From Azolla caroliniana (taxonomy: Eukaryota > Polypodiophyta), in NCBI GenBank assembly GCA_043228905.1, contig JBHGNT010000021.1:2294001-2358000 (forward strand): a DNA stretch of 64,000 nucleotides, in the 5' to 3' direction. This document shows, one piece after another, positions 24,079 through 35,725 of this stretch. The translations under genes and the position numbers were made by a program. The notes below the pieces were generated by a model, which had not been told where the DNA came from, searched no databases, and worked only from the letters and a program-made list of their open reading frames with translations. Every line of letters begins with the position of its first letter. Positions within the stretch are counted from its first letter, which is position 1.

Positions 24079-25271
24079 CTCCCAAATTTGGCATGATCTC
24101 TGCTTTTTTTCCCAAGTCCAAAATTTTATGACTATATGTTTTTCCCCTTCAGATATTTAATTTGGATCTAACTCCATATCAATATGTCATACATACCATG
24201 TTTGTAAAAATAGCATATCAATCCAAAACTTGTTTGTTTGTAAGAGAGCATGATAGTCAGGGACATGAGCACTTCATCATGTAGTAGCACACATAAACGA
24301 TAGACATGGGGATCTTGAGTACATCCCGACGATTATTTTGGCAGAACCTTAGATTATTTTGACAGAACAATCTTGAGTTACATCCGACGATTGTGGCAAT
24401 TGCTCTAAGTGTTTATCATTAAAAAGTACAATAAACACTAATCACATCATTACTGAGCACATGTTTTACGCAATTAGGGTTTTTATACCGTTCATCAACT
24501 AAGTATTAGGTTTTAGGGTTTAAATTGTTTTTTATGTTCTTAATTTCATTGCCTCCGCATCACCAACCCAATGAAAGGCAAGTTGGACACATTTTAGTGT
24601 CAGACAACCCTCTTGAATGTCGCCAAGGCATGGTGTGGTTCTTCTTAAGCTATTTGAATGTCTGCACAAGATCATGACTGTCATCATAGTGTCTACAGAA
24701 ACTTTAGTCCAATGTTTGACAATGCCCAAGGAGCAAGAAGTACGATCTCCATTTTCCGACCCAAAGTTTGTTGTTGAATGATCCATATGGCTAGCTACCA
24801 TCAAACTATCAGAATTGTTTATCATTGTTGGCTTACTATTATTATGTGGTCATATGATCTTCAAATATGCAAAGCTTCAACAGCTTTTGTTCTCTGTAAT
24901 TCTTCTTTGGTTTCTTGATATAATATCTAGGCAAGTATAAATACTAAACCTTTATATACTCTGCGTCATATAATTCCTACTTCTTCGCACACTAGTGATA
25001 TAACTCATTCCTAAGACTAACTTCTAGCACACAACTGGTATAACTCTTGCAAATAAGGACTAACCCCAATAAATGGATCCTACATGTTTGTATGCCACAC
25101 TCTTTTGAAGTTAATTTCGATTACCAAACGAGAAATTTGAAATGTCATTATAGCACTCATCCTAACACACTTCAATCTCAACATGACAATTTGCATTGTC
25201 ATTGTTGACTTAAATAATCTCCACTATTATCCACTTGCATTGTTATTGTTGACTTAATAATACCACCACAA

Positions 25272-25520
25272 ATGTCCTTTAGTGGAGCCACAATAAATGC
25301 TTCTATATGCTGCACAGACCCAACGTCTGTACTGTAAATGGAGCCATTTCCAAGGGTATAGATATGAATGGCCAGCTCACTAATGTGCACCGAACATTTA
25401 TCATGTCCTGTAGAGGAGCCACAATAAATTTGTTTAATATTCGGTTAATGGCTTTCACATTCTTTTACAAGACCATTACCAAGGGTATTGACTTGAATGG
25501 CCAGCTCGTTAGTATGCTAA
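25272..25520. repeat. 131-bp diverged tandem duplication
   Basis: ATGTCCTTTAGTGGAGCCAC at 25272 recurs as a close variant at 25403. Each copy ends in AAGGGTAT then GAATGGCCAGCTC. Confidence 0.8.
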
Positions 25521-25760
25521 GGGGGAGGCATTAGATCTTTGTGTAGTGATTTCACATCAGGTTTGTGGATTTCACGTTCTTTTACAACACCTTGGTAGAA
25601 AAGAATCAAGCAAATTACTTTCATATGACAAGTTATGGCTTCTTATAATCACTATGGATGATTCGATCATTGAAAAGTGAGTGCCATTTTCCTTTCTCCT
25701 ACATGGCAAAGAATAAAAGACAGTCATCACTTACATTGTGTACCATTATAGCCTCACCTT

Positions 25761-25950
25761 CTTGAAAATAAGACACCGCCAATTCTTTCAGAGTGCTGGT
25801 AATAAATGGCTACAGGGAAAACGCTCAGTTACTTGCACAAAGACATTATAACTTTAGATTCTTGAAAAGAAGGTACCATTTAATCTTTCGGATTGCTAAT
25901 AATAACAGACTAAGGTGAAAACGCTCAATTACATGGACAACAACATGCGT
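25761..25950. repeat. 100-bp diverged tandem duplication
   Basis: CTTGAAAA starts units at 25761 and 25861. Both contain a GAAAACGCTCA(G/A)TTAC segment. Confidence 0.7.
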
Positions 25951-26615
25951 AAATATACAATACACACAAAATCAAATGATGCATCCTCATGAGATTGTCA
26001 ACATCTGATCTTGCACGATGGAGTAACATGCGTACATACATACAAAAATTCACCACATACACATTTCCATTAAGAGGTTAATGATGAAATAAGATTCCCT
26101 CTCTAAACAAAAGAGAATACAAGAAATGCAAAGGAAGCATATGGAGCTACATCCTTATCTACAAGTTGAAAAGTACAGCAATCAGAACCATAGATGGGAT
26201 TAGCTCCAGGTTATTACTAGACAAGTTACTGTAGATTGGCTCATTTCTTCGAAAAAGGAATCCAGCATTTCTATAACTGCATCAAGAACTTGCTAAGCAA
26301 AACCTAAACCTTAAAAAACCTCACTCAATACTGTGTTATTGATCAACTCAAGTCAACATATAAAATAGTGCATAAAACGTATAAGATCAACTTGAAGATC
26401 TGATATTTCCACAGATGGAATCACCCACCTGAGTTAGTGGTTTCCATGGTGTGTATCAAAATAGAGCTTACATATAAAAAATTGCAGCTTTGCTATTCCC
26501 AACCCAAAATAGAAAATAAAAACAAACTCTTACATTTCTTAGAGATATCTCCTTCTTGCACTGATAAGCATGAAAATTTAACTAGCAAGGTTAGATTTTT
26601 TTTACTAGGAAATAA

Positions 26616-27853
26616 CTAATAAGTTGGAACCTTATCAACATTCTCAAGGATGTCAAGCCTTGTTGGCTTTGCCAAGAAGTCAGTAAATTCTTGGAAAGGA
26701 GACTTTGTGAAGCGGGTCTCTCTCCAAAGGTCAGGAGTGAGGAAACCATATGTTTTCATCAAGCAGTCGAATGTCGCCTGTCATAATAATAAAAACCACA
26801 AAGAATCCACATCTGTCAGCAACGGCGTAGTCATCCAAATATCATACATAGTACATTAGCACAGTTAGACTTTACATTGATAAACCGTACACAATATCAA
26901 CCATATAGATTTCGGTACTCTACTCAACCTATGTTCTTGTGACACAAATACATAATCCCTTGTGATATCCAAGATGAAATGCTTTCAAATCAATTTATTC
27001 TTTCACGATGAGAATTTCACATTGAAAATCTAGGATCTTGCTAGCAATTTGCATGAACTTCTAAAGTGTTTGCATGCTTAATCCATCGCAAATAGATAAC
27101 CAGTGTCTACCATTCCAGTGATGAGTGCAGAAGAAAGAGAGGAAGAGCATTGGAAGAGGAGAAAAAAGGGGATGAAAGAACCTTGACAAAATTGCCGAGC
27201 GTCTTGGTGGATCCTCGGGAGGATGTGAAGACGTCTTCAATCCCAGCAAATTGGAGCACCTTCTTGGGAACACGAGCGGCGACAATACCAGAGCCGCGAG
27301 GGGCAGGGACGAGCCGAACAGTGACCGATCCGCACTTCCCAGTGACCTTACAAGGCACAGTATGAGGCTTCCCAATCTTGTTCCCCCAGTAGCCACGACG
27401 GACTGGGACAACAGAGAGCTTGGCCATGATGATGGCCCCTCTAATGGAGGTCGCAACCTCCTTGCTGCACTTCACACCCAGGCCAACGTGTCCATTGCTG
27501 TCCCCTACAACAACGAACGCCTTGAACCGAGTCCTCTGCCCTGCTCTCGTCTGCTTCTGTACTGGCATGATCTTCATCACCTCGTCCTTGAGTGCAGAGC
27601 CGAGGAAGAACTCGACGATTTGATGCTCCTTGATGGGGAGGGAGAAGAGGTATATCTGTTCTAAGGATCTGATCTTCCCTTCCTTCACAAGGCGGCCGAG
27701 CTTGGTGACAGGGATCCATTTCTCTTCTTCGTCGCGGCGAGCGCCACGACGGGGGCCTCGGCGATCTCCTCTGCCTCTGCCTCCGCCTCTGTCTCCGCCT
27801 CTGTCTCCCCCACGGGTCCCGAACCCTCGCCCAAATCCTGCTCCCTCCGCCAT
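26616..27853 (-). CDS. RPS2: 40S ribosomal protein S2 (uS5), two exons
   Basis: Exon 1 is 27853-27182 and exon 2 is 26777-26616 (AAG|GTTCTT...GACAG|GCG, phase 0), giving 277 aa, normal for plant RPS2. Residues 7-39 are an RGG/GR-rich extension. The S5 N-terminal RNA-binding domain follows ([39 protein letters not shown]). The S5 C-terminal domain has [33 protein letters not shown] and [20 protein letters not shown]. Exon 2 encodes the conserved tail [18 protein letters not shown] through the final DKVPTY. The protein is a structural component of the small subunit near the mRNA entry channel. Base composition is more GC-rich than the surroundings, as expected for a highly expressed gene. A telo-box in the leader fits translation-gene co-regulation. 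Overlapping antisense open frames are shadows of the GC-rich exon. Confidence 0.98.
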
Positions 27854-27891
27854 GGCTGCAGGAAGCTTCGGCCTGTCTGCGCCTGAGCAAC

Positions 27892-27910
27892 AAAACCCTA
27901 GAAACCCTAA
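27892..27910. promoter_or_regulatory. Double telo-box in the RPS2 leader/promoter
   Basis: AAAACCCTAGAAACCCTAA lies 39-57 bp upstream of the RPS2 ATG. AAACCCTA telo-boxes are a known plant element in promoters of ribosomal-protein and other translation genes. Confidence 0.65.
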
Positions 27911-28258
27911 TGCTATCCTGTTAGTAGTTATGTATTTACGGCTACTACTAGGAGGAAGCGGAAACGGCTCAGCTCAAGCCTAAACCTATCTGCTAAACCG
28001 ATTTTAAACGGTCGTGCGGTTTAGCGGCTCGGCTAAGGCGTGCCGCGTGAGTGTGCTCCTACCATAGTATGAACCATACGTGCATTCGCATTCGATCATG
28101 TTTCAATCATTCAAGTATGGTAAACACCCTTGACGTATGGTAAATACCATACTTTTGTATTTATTATTTATTATAAGGTAATATGTTTTTTAAGATAATA
28201 AAATTAACATAAAAAGTGTAAAAAAGAAAAACCTATAAGAATGTTGTGATAACATACT

Positions 28259-28288
28259 CATTCGTTTTCATTCGTATGAAAACGAATG
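28259..28288. other. Perfect 13-bp inverted repeat with 4-nt loop
   Basis: CATTCGTTTTCAT and ATGAAAACGAATG are separated by TCGT. This could be an extruded hairpin, a transposon end or chance. Confidence 0.6.
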
Positions 28289-29201
28289 TTTGCTAATGCA
28301 TTCGAGTATATTACGTAGTATGGCTACTACTACTACTTTATTATAATTCCTGGCCATACCCCTACCTTATTATTATTATTATTACTACTGCTACAACTAC
28401 TACATACTACAATCTACTACTACTACTTTATTATAATTCCATGGCATGCCTGTACCTTTCTCCCCATTCTGGCCACGAAAGTGACAAATGTGTATGCAAG
28501 CCCTGCCCACTCACTCCCCGTGCATGTGCAAGCATAGGCTTGAGCACGATGACATAGGGATTCCCCTGAGGACTTCATCAGCCAAGTCACAAAAGTGCAC
28601 ATGCAATGCCCCTTTGCTTCTCGTTGTCAATCTTACCTTAAATAGACAAGTGAATCAACTCCGTGATATAATCTTACCTTAAGATGTTGTAGATTTTCAC
28701 AAGGCCCTTCCTATGGAGGTTCTATGCACTCAAATTCCCTCTTATATTATGTGTGCGATATCTACATTATATGACCAAAGCCCTAGATTTAGCTAGGTGT
28801 CTAGGGGGGCTATTGAAGGTAATAACATGCACCATTGGTGTGAAGGAAGAATGCTCACTCTCTCCTACCTTCAACAAGGTAGTATGCCACATCACACGTG
28901 GGTGTGGCGTGTGACTCAACATATTAGGTACATGTACACCTACTCACATTCGTTCTTACTTTGATGGTGTAGACATAGTGTCTCAATCTAATGTATGTCA
29001 ATATCGTCACTTCCATGCCCTAGATGGTTTTTCATGCAAAAACTCGAGTAAAACCTAGGAAAGGCTAAGGTAGCACCGGGACATTTGAAACGGGTAATAT
29101 GTCGCATTCTCTTTTTCACATCTTGGTGATTTTCCACATATCCACGTCACTTGCTAACAAGCTAACTTCACCTCATCATAAGGCAAAGTTGAAGTTGTGC
29201 A

Positions 29202-29620
29202 TAAAAATCAGCAACAATTCGGTTTGAACCCAACCGAACCGTGAAATCGCAACTTTACAGTTTAAACGGTTCGGTTCAATTTTAGTTTTTTTTTAACGGT
29301 TTGGTTTGGTTTCAACAGTTAGAAACCGCGGTTTAAATGGTTTAACGATTTTTTAAAATTTTAATAAAAAATTTAAAATTTTATTTTTAAACACTCTTTT
29401 CATTTTTAGACCTTATTCTCACATTAAAGGAACATCTTTTAAATTTTTAAATTTTTAAATAATGAAATATTTTAAATTTTAAAATTTTAAGTTAGAAACC
29501 AAAACCAAAACCGCAGTTTTAACGGTTTGAAAAAAATAACGGTTTTGTGGTTCGGTTCAAGTTTCAACAATTTTAAACAGTTCAATTTTGACCCTCTCAA
29601 ACCGAACCAAACCGTTGCAT
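29202..29620. mobile_element. hAT-like non-autonomous transposon, copy 3 (degraded)
   Basis: It begins TAAAAATCAGCAACAATTCG, close to the terminus of the copies at 10745 and 51149, and its end region contains CCGAACCAAACCGTTGC. The interior carries the same GGTTTGGTTTC, AAACCG and GGTTCGGTTCAAG motifs in both orientations. The last bases of the right end have decayed and no convincing TSD remains. Confidence 0.65.
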
Positions 29621-30202
29621 TCCAATGCATATCTAGGAGTCATATTTATGAGCATATGATCAAATCCATCAATGTTAAGTGAAATAATGTCATATTATTG
29701 GGTTTTAACAACCCTATGAAGCATAATATTTCCAATATGCAACAATATCCATAGAGGCCTATGATGCTTCCTCATGTATATATGAACGTAACTAGAGCAC
29801 CCACTAGTCATGATATTTACACGAATTATATGTAGTAAAGCATCCATCCCACACTAGATCATCTATTCTTAATTAGTGACACCCCCATGATGAAATTTTG
29901 GACAATGATTCTCATAAATTGGATTCAAATCATGCCACCTCAAAGAACCACACGAACGTGTTTTAAGAATAGAAGAAAATGGAGACAACAAGACATGTTG
30001 AAAAATCATGTTACTCGCAAGTTATGAGATGACTATAGGCTCAACATCAAGAGCTTTCCAACCTTCTGATATTCTATACCTCTCCAAAACGACCATAGGT
30101 AAAGGTATTGGAACAAGATCTACGACAACTCTATACTCAAAAAACTTGGATCGCACGAAGAGAGCCTCTTTCCGCAAAGTTGGCGTGCTACAAAGATGTT
30201 TC

Positions 30203-30654
30203 ATGAACTTCTTAGAGGATGAACTCATAGAGAGACTAGGGCATGGATGTCATGCTACATAGTGCTCACAAAGTAATAAGTCGACTCAAAGTACCAAACC
30301 AGAGATCTGAGTACTATGAACTTCTTAGAGGATGGACTCATAGAGAGACTAGGACACGGATGTCATGCTACGTAGTGCTCACAAAGTAATAAGTCGACTC
30401 AAAGTACCAAACTAGAGATCTGAGTACTATGAACTTCTTAGAGGATGGACTCATAGAGAGACTAGGACACGGATGTCATGCTACGTAGTGCTCACAAAGT
30501 AATAAGTCGACTCAAAGTACCAAACTAGAGATCTGAGTACTATGAACTTCTTAGAGGATGAACTCATAGAGAGATTAGGACATGGATGTCATGCTACGTA
30601 GTGCTCACAAAGTAATAAGTCGACTCAAAGTACCAAACTAGAGATTTGAGTACT
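30203..30654. repeat. 113-bp tandem repeat, four copies
   Basis: ATGAACTTCTTAGAGGATG starts units at 30203, 30316, 30429 and 30542, exactly 113 bp apart. Units 2 and 3 are nearly identical, which implies recent amplification. Each unit contains AGTAATAAGTCGACTCAAAG. Confidence 0.93.
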
Positions 30655-31222
30655 ATGAAACTTCGCAGTTTAATTTTGTTTAGTACGTATACCGTGATTT
30701 GTCTTGTAGACCGATTTTAACTTCATGAATTCTTTTTATATGTTTTTACAAACACATTTTGTGGGTTAAACGCATGAAAACAAAAACTATAAATTTAAGA
30801 GAACCCAAGTTTGATCTTTGCTTGAACTTGATTCATATCATAAATGACATTGTATTATATTCTAGATGTAAAAATCGTGTGTACTACATTTCCATGTTTA
30901 AGAGGGACTATTGTTGATGTCGCACACCATTTAGATAATATATGATTTCTCTATTGTATTAACAACTACGACACACGTGATGGTCCATCAATCGTATGCA
31001 TTTCGTGGCATTTCTACAAAAATTGTTGATATCGAGAACAATGCTACATGTTTGTGTACCTTGTCAACCACTAGGGACACAGATTGATGTTGCCTCATGA
31101 TCACGGAAGTTTGAAAGTCTTTTTGTGCTCCATCTACATACATCTAATCATCGGGACATGTTTATGGATTGTGTGGTCATCCTAAACCTAGCCAAGTCCC
31201 CTCCTTATTGCATACATTAGCA

Positions 31223-31420
31223 CTACACTTGCATACATTATTTTACTTGCAATAATTACGATGTATTACATCGGTCTACCCACACTCAATATGCAATCCA
31301 CACATTTTTCCTCAATGATCAAGAAAACATAATAGAATGCTACACTTGCATACATTATTTTACTCATAGTAATTATGGCATGTAGTGTTGGTCTACCCAC
31401 AATCGATGTGCAATCAACAT
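31223..31420. repeat. 117-bp diverged tandem duplication
   Basis: CTACACTTGCATACATTATT begins units at 31223 and 31340. Both contain GGTCTACCCACA and GTGCAATC or ATGCAATC. Confidence 0.75.
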
Positions 31421-31700
31421 GACAAATCCAAATCACAACCTGATACCTTCAAATTCAAAAGTTCTCTTGACACAATCAACAAAGTTTTTATGTTTAATGG
31501 GTCTAGAAGTATAAAGAAATGCATATTTTTGTGGATATTTATAAATTCAAGGATGTAGTCTAATGGTAAGTCAAAAACACTCCAAATCTTAAGACGTAAT
31601 GACCCAAAACTCTGAGGGAGTCGTCTAAGATGGTTTCGTAAGGAAATCACCCCTATTTCAGAAAAGATAGATGTGGCAAAGCAGTGGAGAGAAAGCATAT

Positions 31701-32090
31701 GTCAAGGAGATGCCTATAATATGGTGGGGCATGGCATGATGTGAGAAAAGGACATGATAGTAACATGACAACGAATAGGAAGAAACTCAAATAGTGGTGC
31801 GATGCAAAGAAGTCAAGTAGTCAATTGACAAACAAAGTTTGACATCGATTGAGGCATCTAGCGTTTGCAAAATGGAACGATGAAGATGATGTGTCAAGGA
31901 GATGGCTATATACATGGTGGGCCATGGCATGATGTGAGAAAAAGACATTAACATGACAAAGATATGAAGAGACTCACTTAGTAGTGCAATGCAACAAAAG
32001 TCAAGTAGTTAACTGACAAACAAATTTTGACATTGGTTGATCCCATAGATGAATGGACAAAGGTATCTAGTGTTTGCAAAATGAAACGAT
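31701..32090. repeat. 192-bp diverged tandem duplication
   Basis: TCAAGGAGATG starts units near 31702 and 31894. Both contain GGCATGGCATGATGTGAG or CCATGGCATGATGTGAG, GTCAAGTAGT and TTTGCAAAATG. Confidence 0.8.
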
Positions 32091-35000
32091 TGGAAATATA
32101 TGAGAATATTATTAGGAAACATGATTGAAGGATCAACATATATTTTATGCATTGTAGTAATCATTTGATCTTGCACAAATGTTCATATGGTGTAGATCAT
32201 ATATTGATTGTTTCAAGTTATTTAGGCAAAGTATTGAATGCAAGAGGTGTGAATGGGGAAACATGTTTAGTCTCCTAAGGTTTTTAAGGTTCAATAACAA
32301 GATGTCAAAGTTGTGCCGAAAGTCGCACTCTACTTTAAGAGATTGTGATAATGAAAAGCGAGGGGTTTTTAGATTAAAAAACAAGTTGTCCAGGTTGTGC
32401 CAACAATAGCACTCTACTTTTAGAGCCTGTTAGTGCTGATAATAGTACTCTATTTTTAGAGGTTTGAATGTATAGGGAAAACCAAGGGCCTATGCCATGT
32501 AGCTTTCCTACTATCAGAGAGAACATAAATATAACAGCAAGGAGGTGTAAACATTGGCACACTATTGTGTACTATGTGAGATTCCCTCTTCCATATTGTG
32601 ATATAATAAATAATTATTATTTTACAAAGAATGATTTGCTATAATTATGAGTACAAAAGTTGTAATGATAAATGTATATAAATCCACGCAATACACCAAA
32701 GCTTCATTGCAAATTGTATTGTTTGTTAGAGTAGCAAGTAAATTTATTATGTAAATCTCTAAAGTAGCATGAGAGCTATCTTTGTCCATGTGTTAGAGGG
32801 CTTAGACAAGCTCACCAAAGATGTTCGAGACATTGAAAACGTTATATCTAAAAGAGGTATGGGATGTTGCCTACAAAGCATGGTTTGTGTGATTGAGTAT
32901 TGCCTCCTCAATATTGCATCCCACAGTTGGTCATTGAAAGTGACATCATTCCCATTAAATTATGAATAAAACATAGTGTGAATTGCTTAGAAAAGCGCCT
33001 CATTGAGGGGGTGGACACAAAGTCATTCTATGCACATCATGATGTGATGCACTATTGCCTCTTGTTTGTAAATATAGTTAATGAATTATGAATTAATGAG
33101 CAAAGAGAGGAAAGAACATGTCTGATTATTTTCAATAAAGAAGAAAACTTTTCTTGTTGAGTATGATGTTATGCATTGCTTCTTATCTATTAGAAACTAA
33201 GTTTAGAGGTGAAGATGCTAATATGGAGAGTGTTTTTAACACTGGTTGAGATTGCCACGGCTCATGTCATTGAGTGTGTCGTTGCATGGACTAAATTATT
33301 GCATGGTTACACTTTTCAAATTTTAGACATAGTATGTATGTCCATTAGATATAACATTTATACTTGTTTTTTTCAAATTGCGTTGACAAGTTGGTCATCA
33401 TTGAAGAGATAGACATGAAAGAACACAAATCTAGACCTAAAAATACACATGGTTAAAGAGAGAATGTTATAAGCTACACAAGTTGTTTTCTTAGTTTAAA
33501 TGTCATTAACTGTTTGGGGAGATGAATATAGGTAGTCGATACAAAGTTTAACTTAAAATAATATATTGCACGATCATTGTTTGCAAACGTGGCAATAAAA
33601 CAATTGTCAAAAAAAGGACAAAAGAGTCGTAGAAATTAGAAATATGGAAACATGAATAAATATCACACAACATTCATAAAGGAAAAACATGACTATTTTG
33701 TCGCAATGAATTATGGACTCTAGAATAACTTCTTGAACAAGACTTATTGCAAACGGTTGACAATAAAGCATTAATATTGCAATGTATACCGATATACATA
33801 TTTTTCATGAAATTACATACTTGAAATGTTTGGTCAAGAGAGAGTTGAGATTGACATGGCTCATGTCATTGAATGTGTCGTTGCATGGACTAGATTATTG
33901 TTCAAGAGACTAACGATTCAGTCAAAGGAAGTAAAAGGCAACCATCACCATCAAGCCAAGATGTTTTCGGTGACTTGTGTTTTAAACTCAAGTCATATAT
34001 ACTACATGCTTTGTCTCACATGGTTAGGTGGGGTTAAATAGAAACGAGACAAACACGTTCATGGACCCACTATTCTAGTAAAAAGGTTCCCTAGACCCCT
34101 TATTTATAGACTACTAGTCAAATTATTGAAAACGTGTTGATTGGATTTGTTTATATAGTAGCATAATTTGGTACAAATGGTTGGAAATTTCCATTACACT
34201 TTTTGCTTTCTCGTGATTCCCGAGAATAAGAAGCCAAAATTGGTTAATTAGAAAATTATTCTTCGAGCATTGTAGCACATGAATTAGTTGTGGACTTGGA
34301 TTAGATACTTTGCATGTCTTGACTCTCATAATCACGAAGTTTCGATATAACTTCTCCTCGTATTATTTCATTAGTAAAAAAGGTTGGTTGGTTAGCAAAA
34401 TATGTTGGTTTCTCTCGGATGTTTCGTGGATGGACCATACATTAGAAGTTGAGCCAAAGACTTTACATGTGTCAACAACTTGCAGAATCATAAATATCCT
34501 CTTGTACAAGTTCTAGCTTTTTTCTCATGGTGATGTAATAGGATGTTGGCCCACAAATGGTCTTAGAGACATTGCCGGTGCCCATTGCACGTACACCATG
34601 TTTTGGATTCTCGAAAATCAAACAAGCACAAGGCGTGTTCGACCGAGTGGAGAAGTTGTAAATGGCAAGGCAACAGAAGGCGACGTCAACACAGGCGAGC
34701 AAGAGCGGGGGAGCACCGATGTGTAGACGGGAGATGGATATAAGGTAGATGAGGGGTTAAGGGTTAGGGTTTAGGGCTAGCAAGGTCTAACAGGGGAGGT
34801 GGTTTGGTTGTGTTAGAGTGAGGGCCAAGGCCAGAGCCAAAGCCAGAGCCAAAGCTGGTGTTAGATCTTGGGTCAAGGCCCAGGGCCATATCCACAACTA
34901 CTGCGAGGGTTAGAATCACTGCCCAATGTGAAGAAGGGCTCGTACTAGGGTAAGTGCCAATGCCAATGCCAACGTTAGGACCACAATCGGCAACTAGTGC

Positions 35001-35102
35001 AAGTTAGTTAGTCAAGAGAGAGTGTGTGTGTCTTTTTTTTTGTCTATGACCATCCATCCATAAGAACACCCCATTTAATTTAGAGGAATTTATTTTATTA
35101 GA

Positions 35103-35127
35103 CCCCCCCCCCCCCCCCCCCCCCCCC
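35103..35127. repeat. Run of 25 C
   Basis: Uninterrupted poly-C about 600 bp upstream of the gene starting at 35726. The length is likely unstable or only approximately assembled. Confidence 0.85.
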
Positions 35128-35159
35128 TCCCACATCTGTTTTCCTTCCATTCATTTTGA

Positions 35160-35384
35160 ACACAACTTGCTTTTAGAGAGAGAGACACACACACAACTTG
35201 CTTTTAGAGAGAGAGAGACACACACAACTTGCTTTTAGAGAGAGAGAGACACACACACACGACTTGCTTTTAGAGAGAGAGAGACACACACACACAACTT
35301 GCTTTTAGAGATAGAGATAGAGAGAGATACACACAACTTGCTTTTAGAGATAGAGATAGAGAGAGATACACACAACTTGCTTTT

Positions 35385-35415
<31 letters not shown>

Positions 35416-35500
35416 GAGAGAGAGATAGAGACACACACACACACACACAACTTGCTTTTGGAGAGAGAGAGAGAGAGAGAGATCAACGCCGTGTATGTGC
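35160..35500. repeat. Compound minisatellite/microsatellite upstream of the unrecognised gene
   Basis: About eight copies of an ACTTGCTTTTAGAGAGAG unit, each followed by a GA run and an ACACAC run of variable length (roughly 30-60 bp per unit). GA-rich repeats continue to about 35500, and a CTTT run lies near 35636-35655. Confidence 0.85.
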
Positions 35501-35725
35501 GATCCACCAGATAAGACAGACACAGAGACAGACACAGAGACAGGCAGGCAGGGAAAACAAAAACTCGTTCCGTTCCATTCCATTCGTTTGATCAGAAGAA
35601 AGAAGCAGCTGAGCTTTTAGAATAGAAAGACCCTCTTCTTTCTTTCTTTCTTTCTGCTTGTCTCACCTTGCAGCTGCAAAAAGAAGAAGCGGGAAGAAGA
35701 AAAGGATCAATATTACTTATCCAAC

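Larger units (their letters stand above)
24079..26615. other. Intergenic with two tandem duplications
   Basis: No supported gene. Contains two-copy repeats at 25272-25520 and 25761-25950. Sequence from about 26000 to 26615 is the 3' flank of the RPS2 gene. Confidence 0.45.
28040..30202. other. Intergenic with short inverted repeats and a degraded hAT-like element
   Basis: Contains the palindrome GTATGGTAAATACCATAC near 28134, a 13-bp hairpin at 28259-28288, TAC/TTA microsatellites at 28325-28440 and the transposon relic at 29202. No supported gene. Confidence 0.5.
30655..35100. other. Intergenic with several local duplications
   Basis: No gene supported. Holds two-copy duplications at 31223-31420 and 31701-32090, a dispersed pair (CTCATGTCATTGA(G/A)TGTGTC) near 33259 and 33859, and a short GGGTTAGGGTTTAGGG telomere-like run near 34757. 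Confidence 0.5.

Noticed and set aside
24532-24825. 97-residue minus-strand frame downstream of ASR gene 2
   Set aside because: No recognisable motif, no splice partners and no conservation cue.
27061-27983. Several 70-150-residue frames overlapping RPS2
   Set aside because: They are shadows of the GC-rich RPS2 exon. Only the uS5 frame matches a known protein and splices in phase.
34750-34780. GGGTTAGGGTTTAGGG as a telomere or interstitial telomere
   Set aside because: Only two to three imperfect units, within chance for this sequence.
35235-35583. Ser/Leu-rich and Glu/Arg-rich frames near 35.3 kb
   Set aside because: Products of the GA/CA microsatellites.
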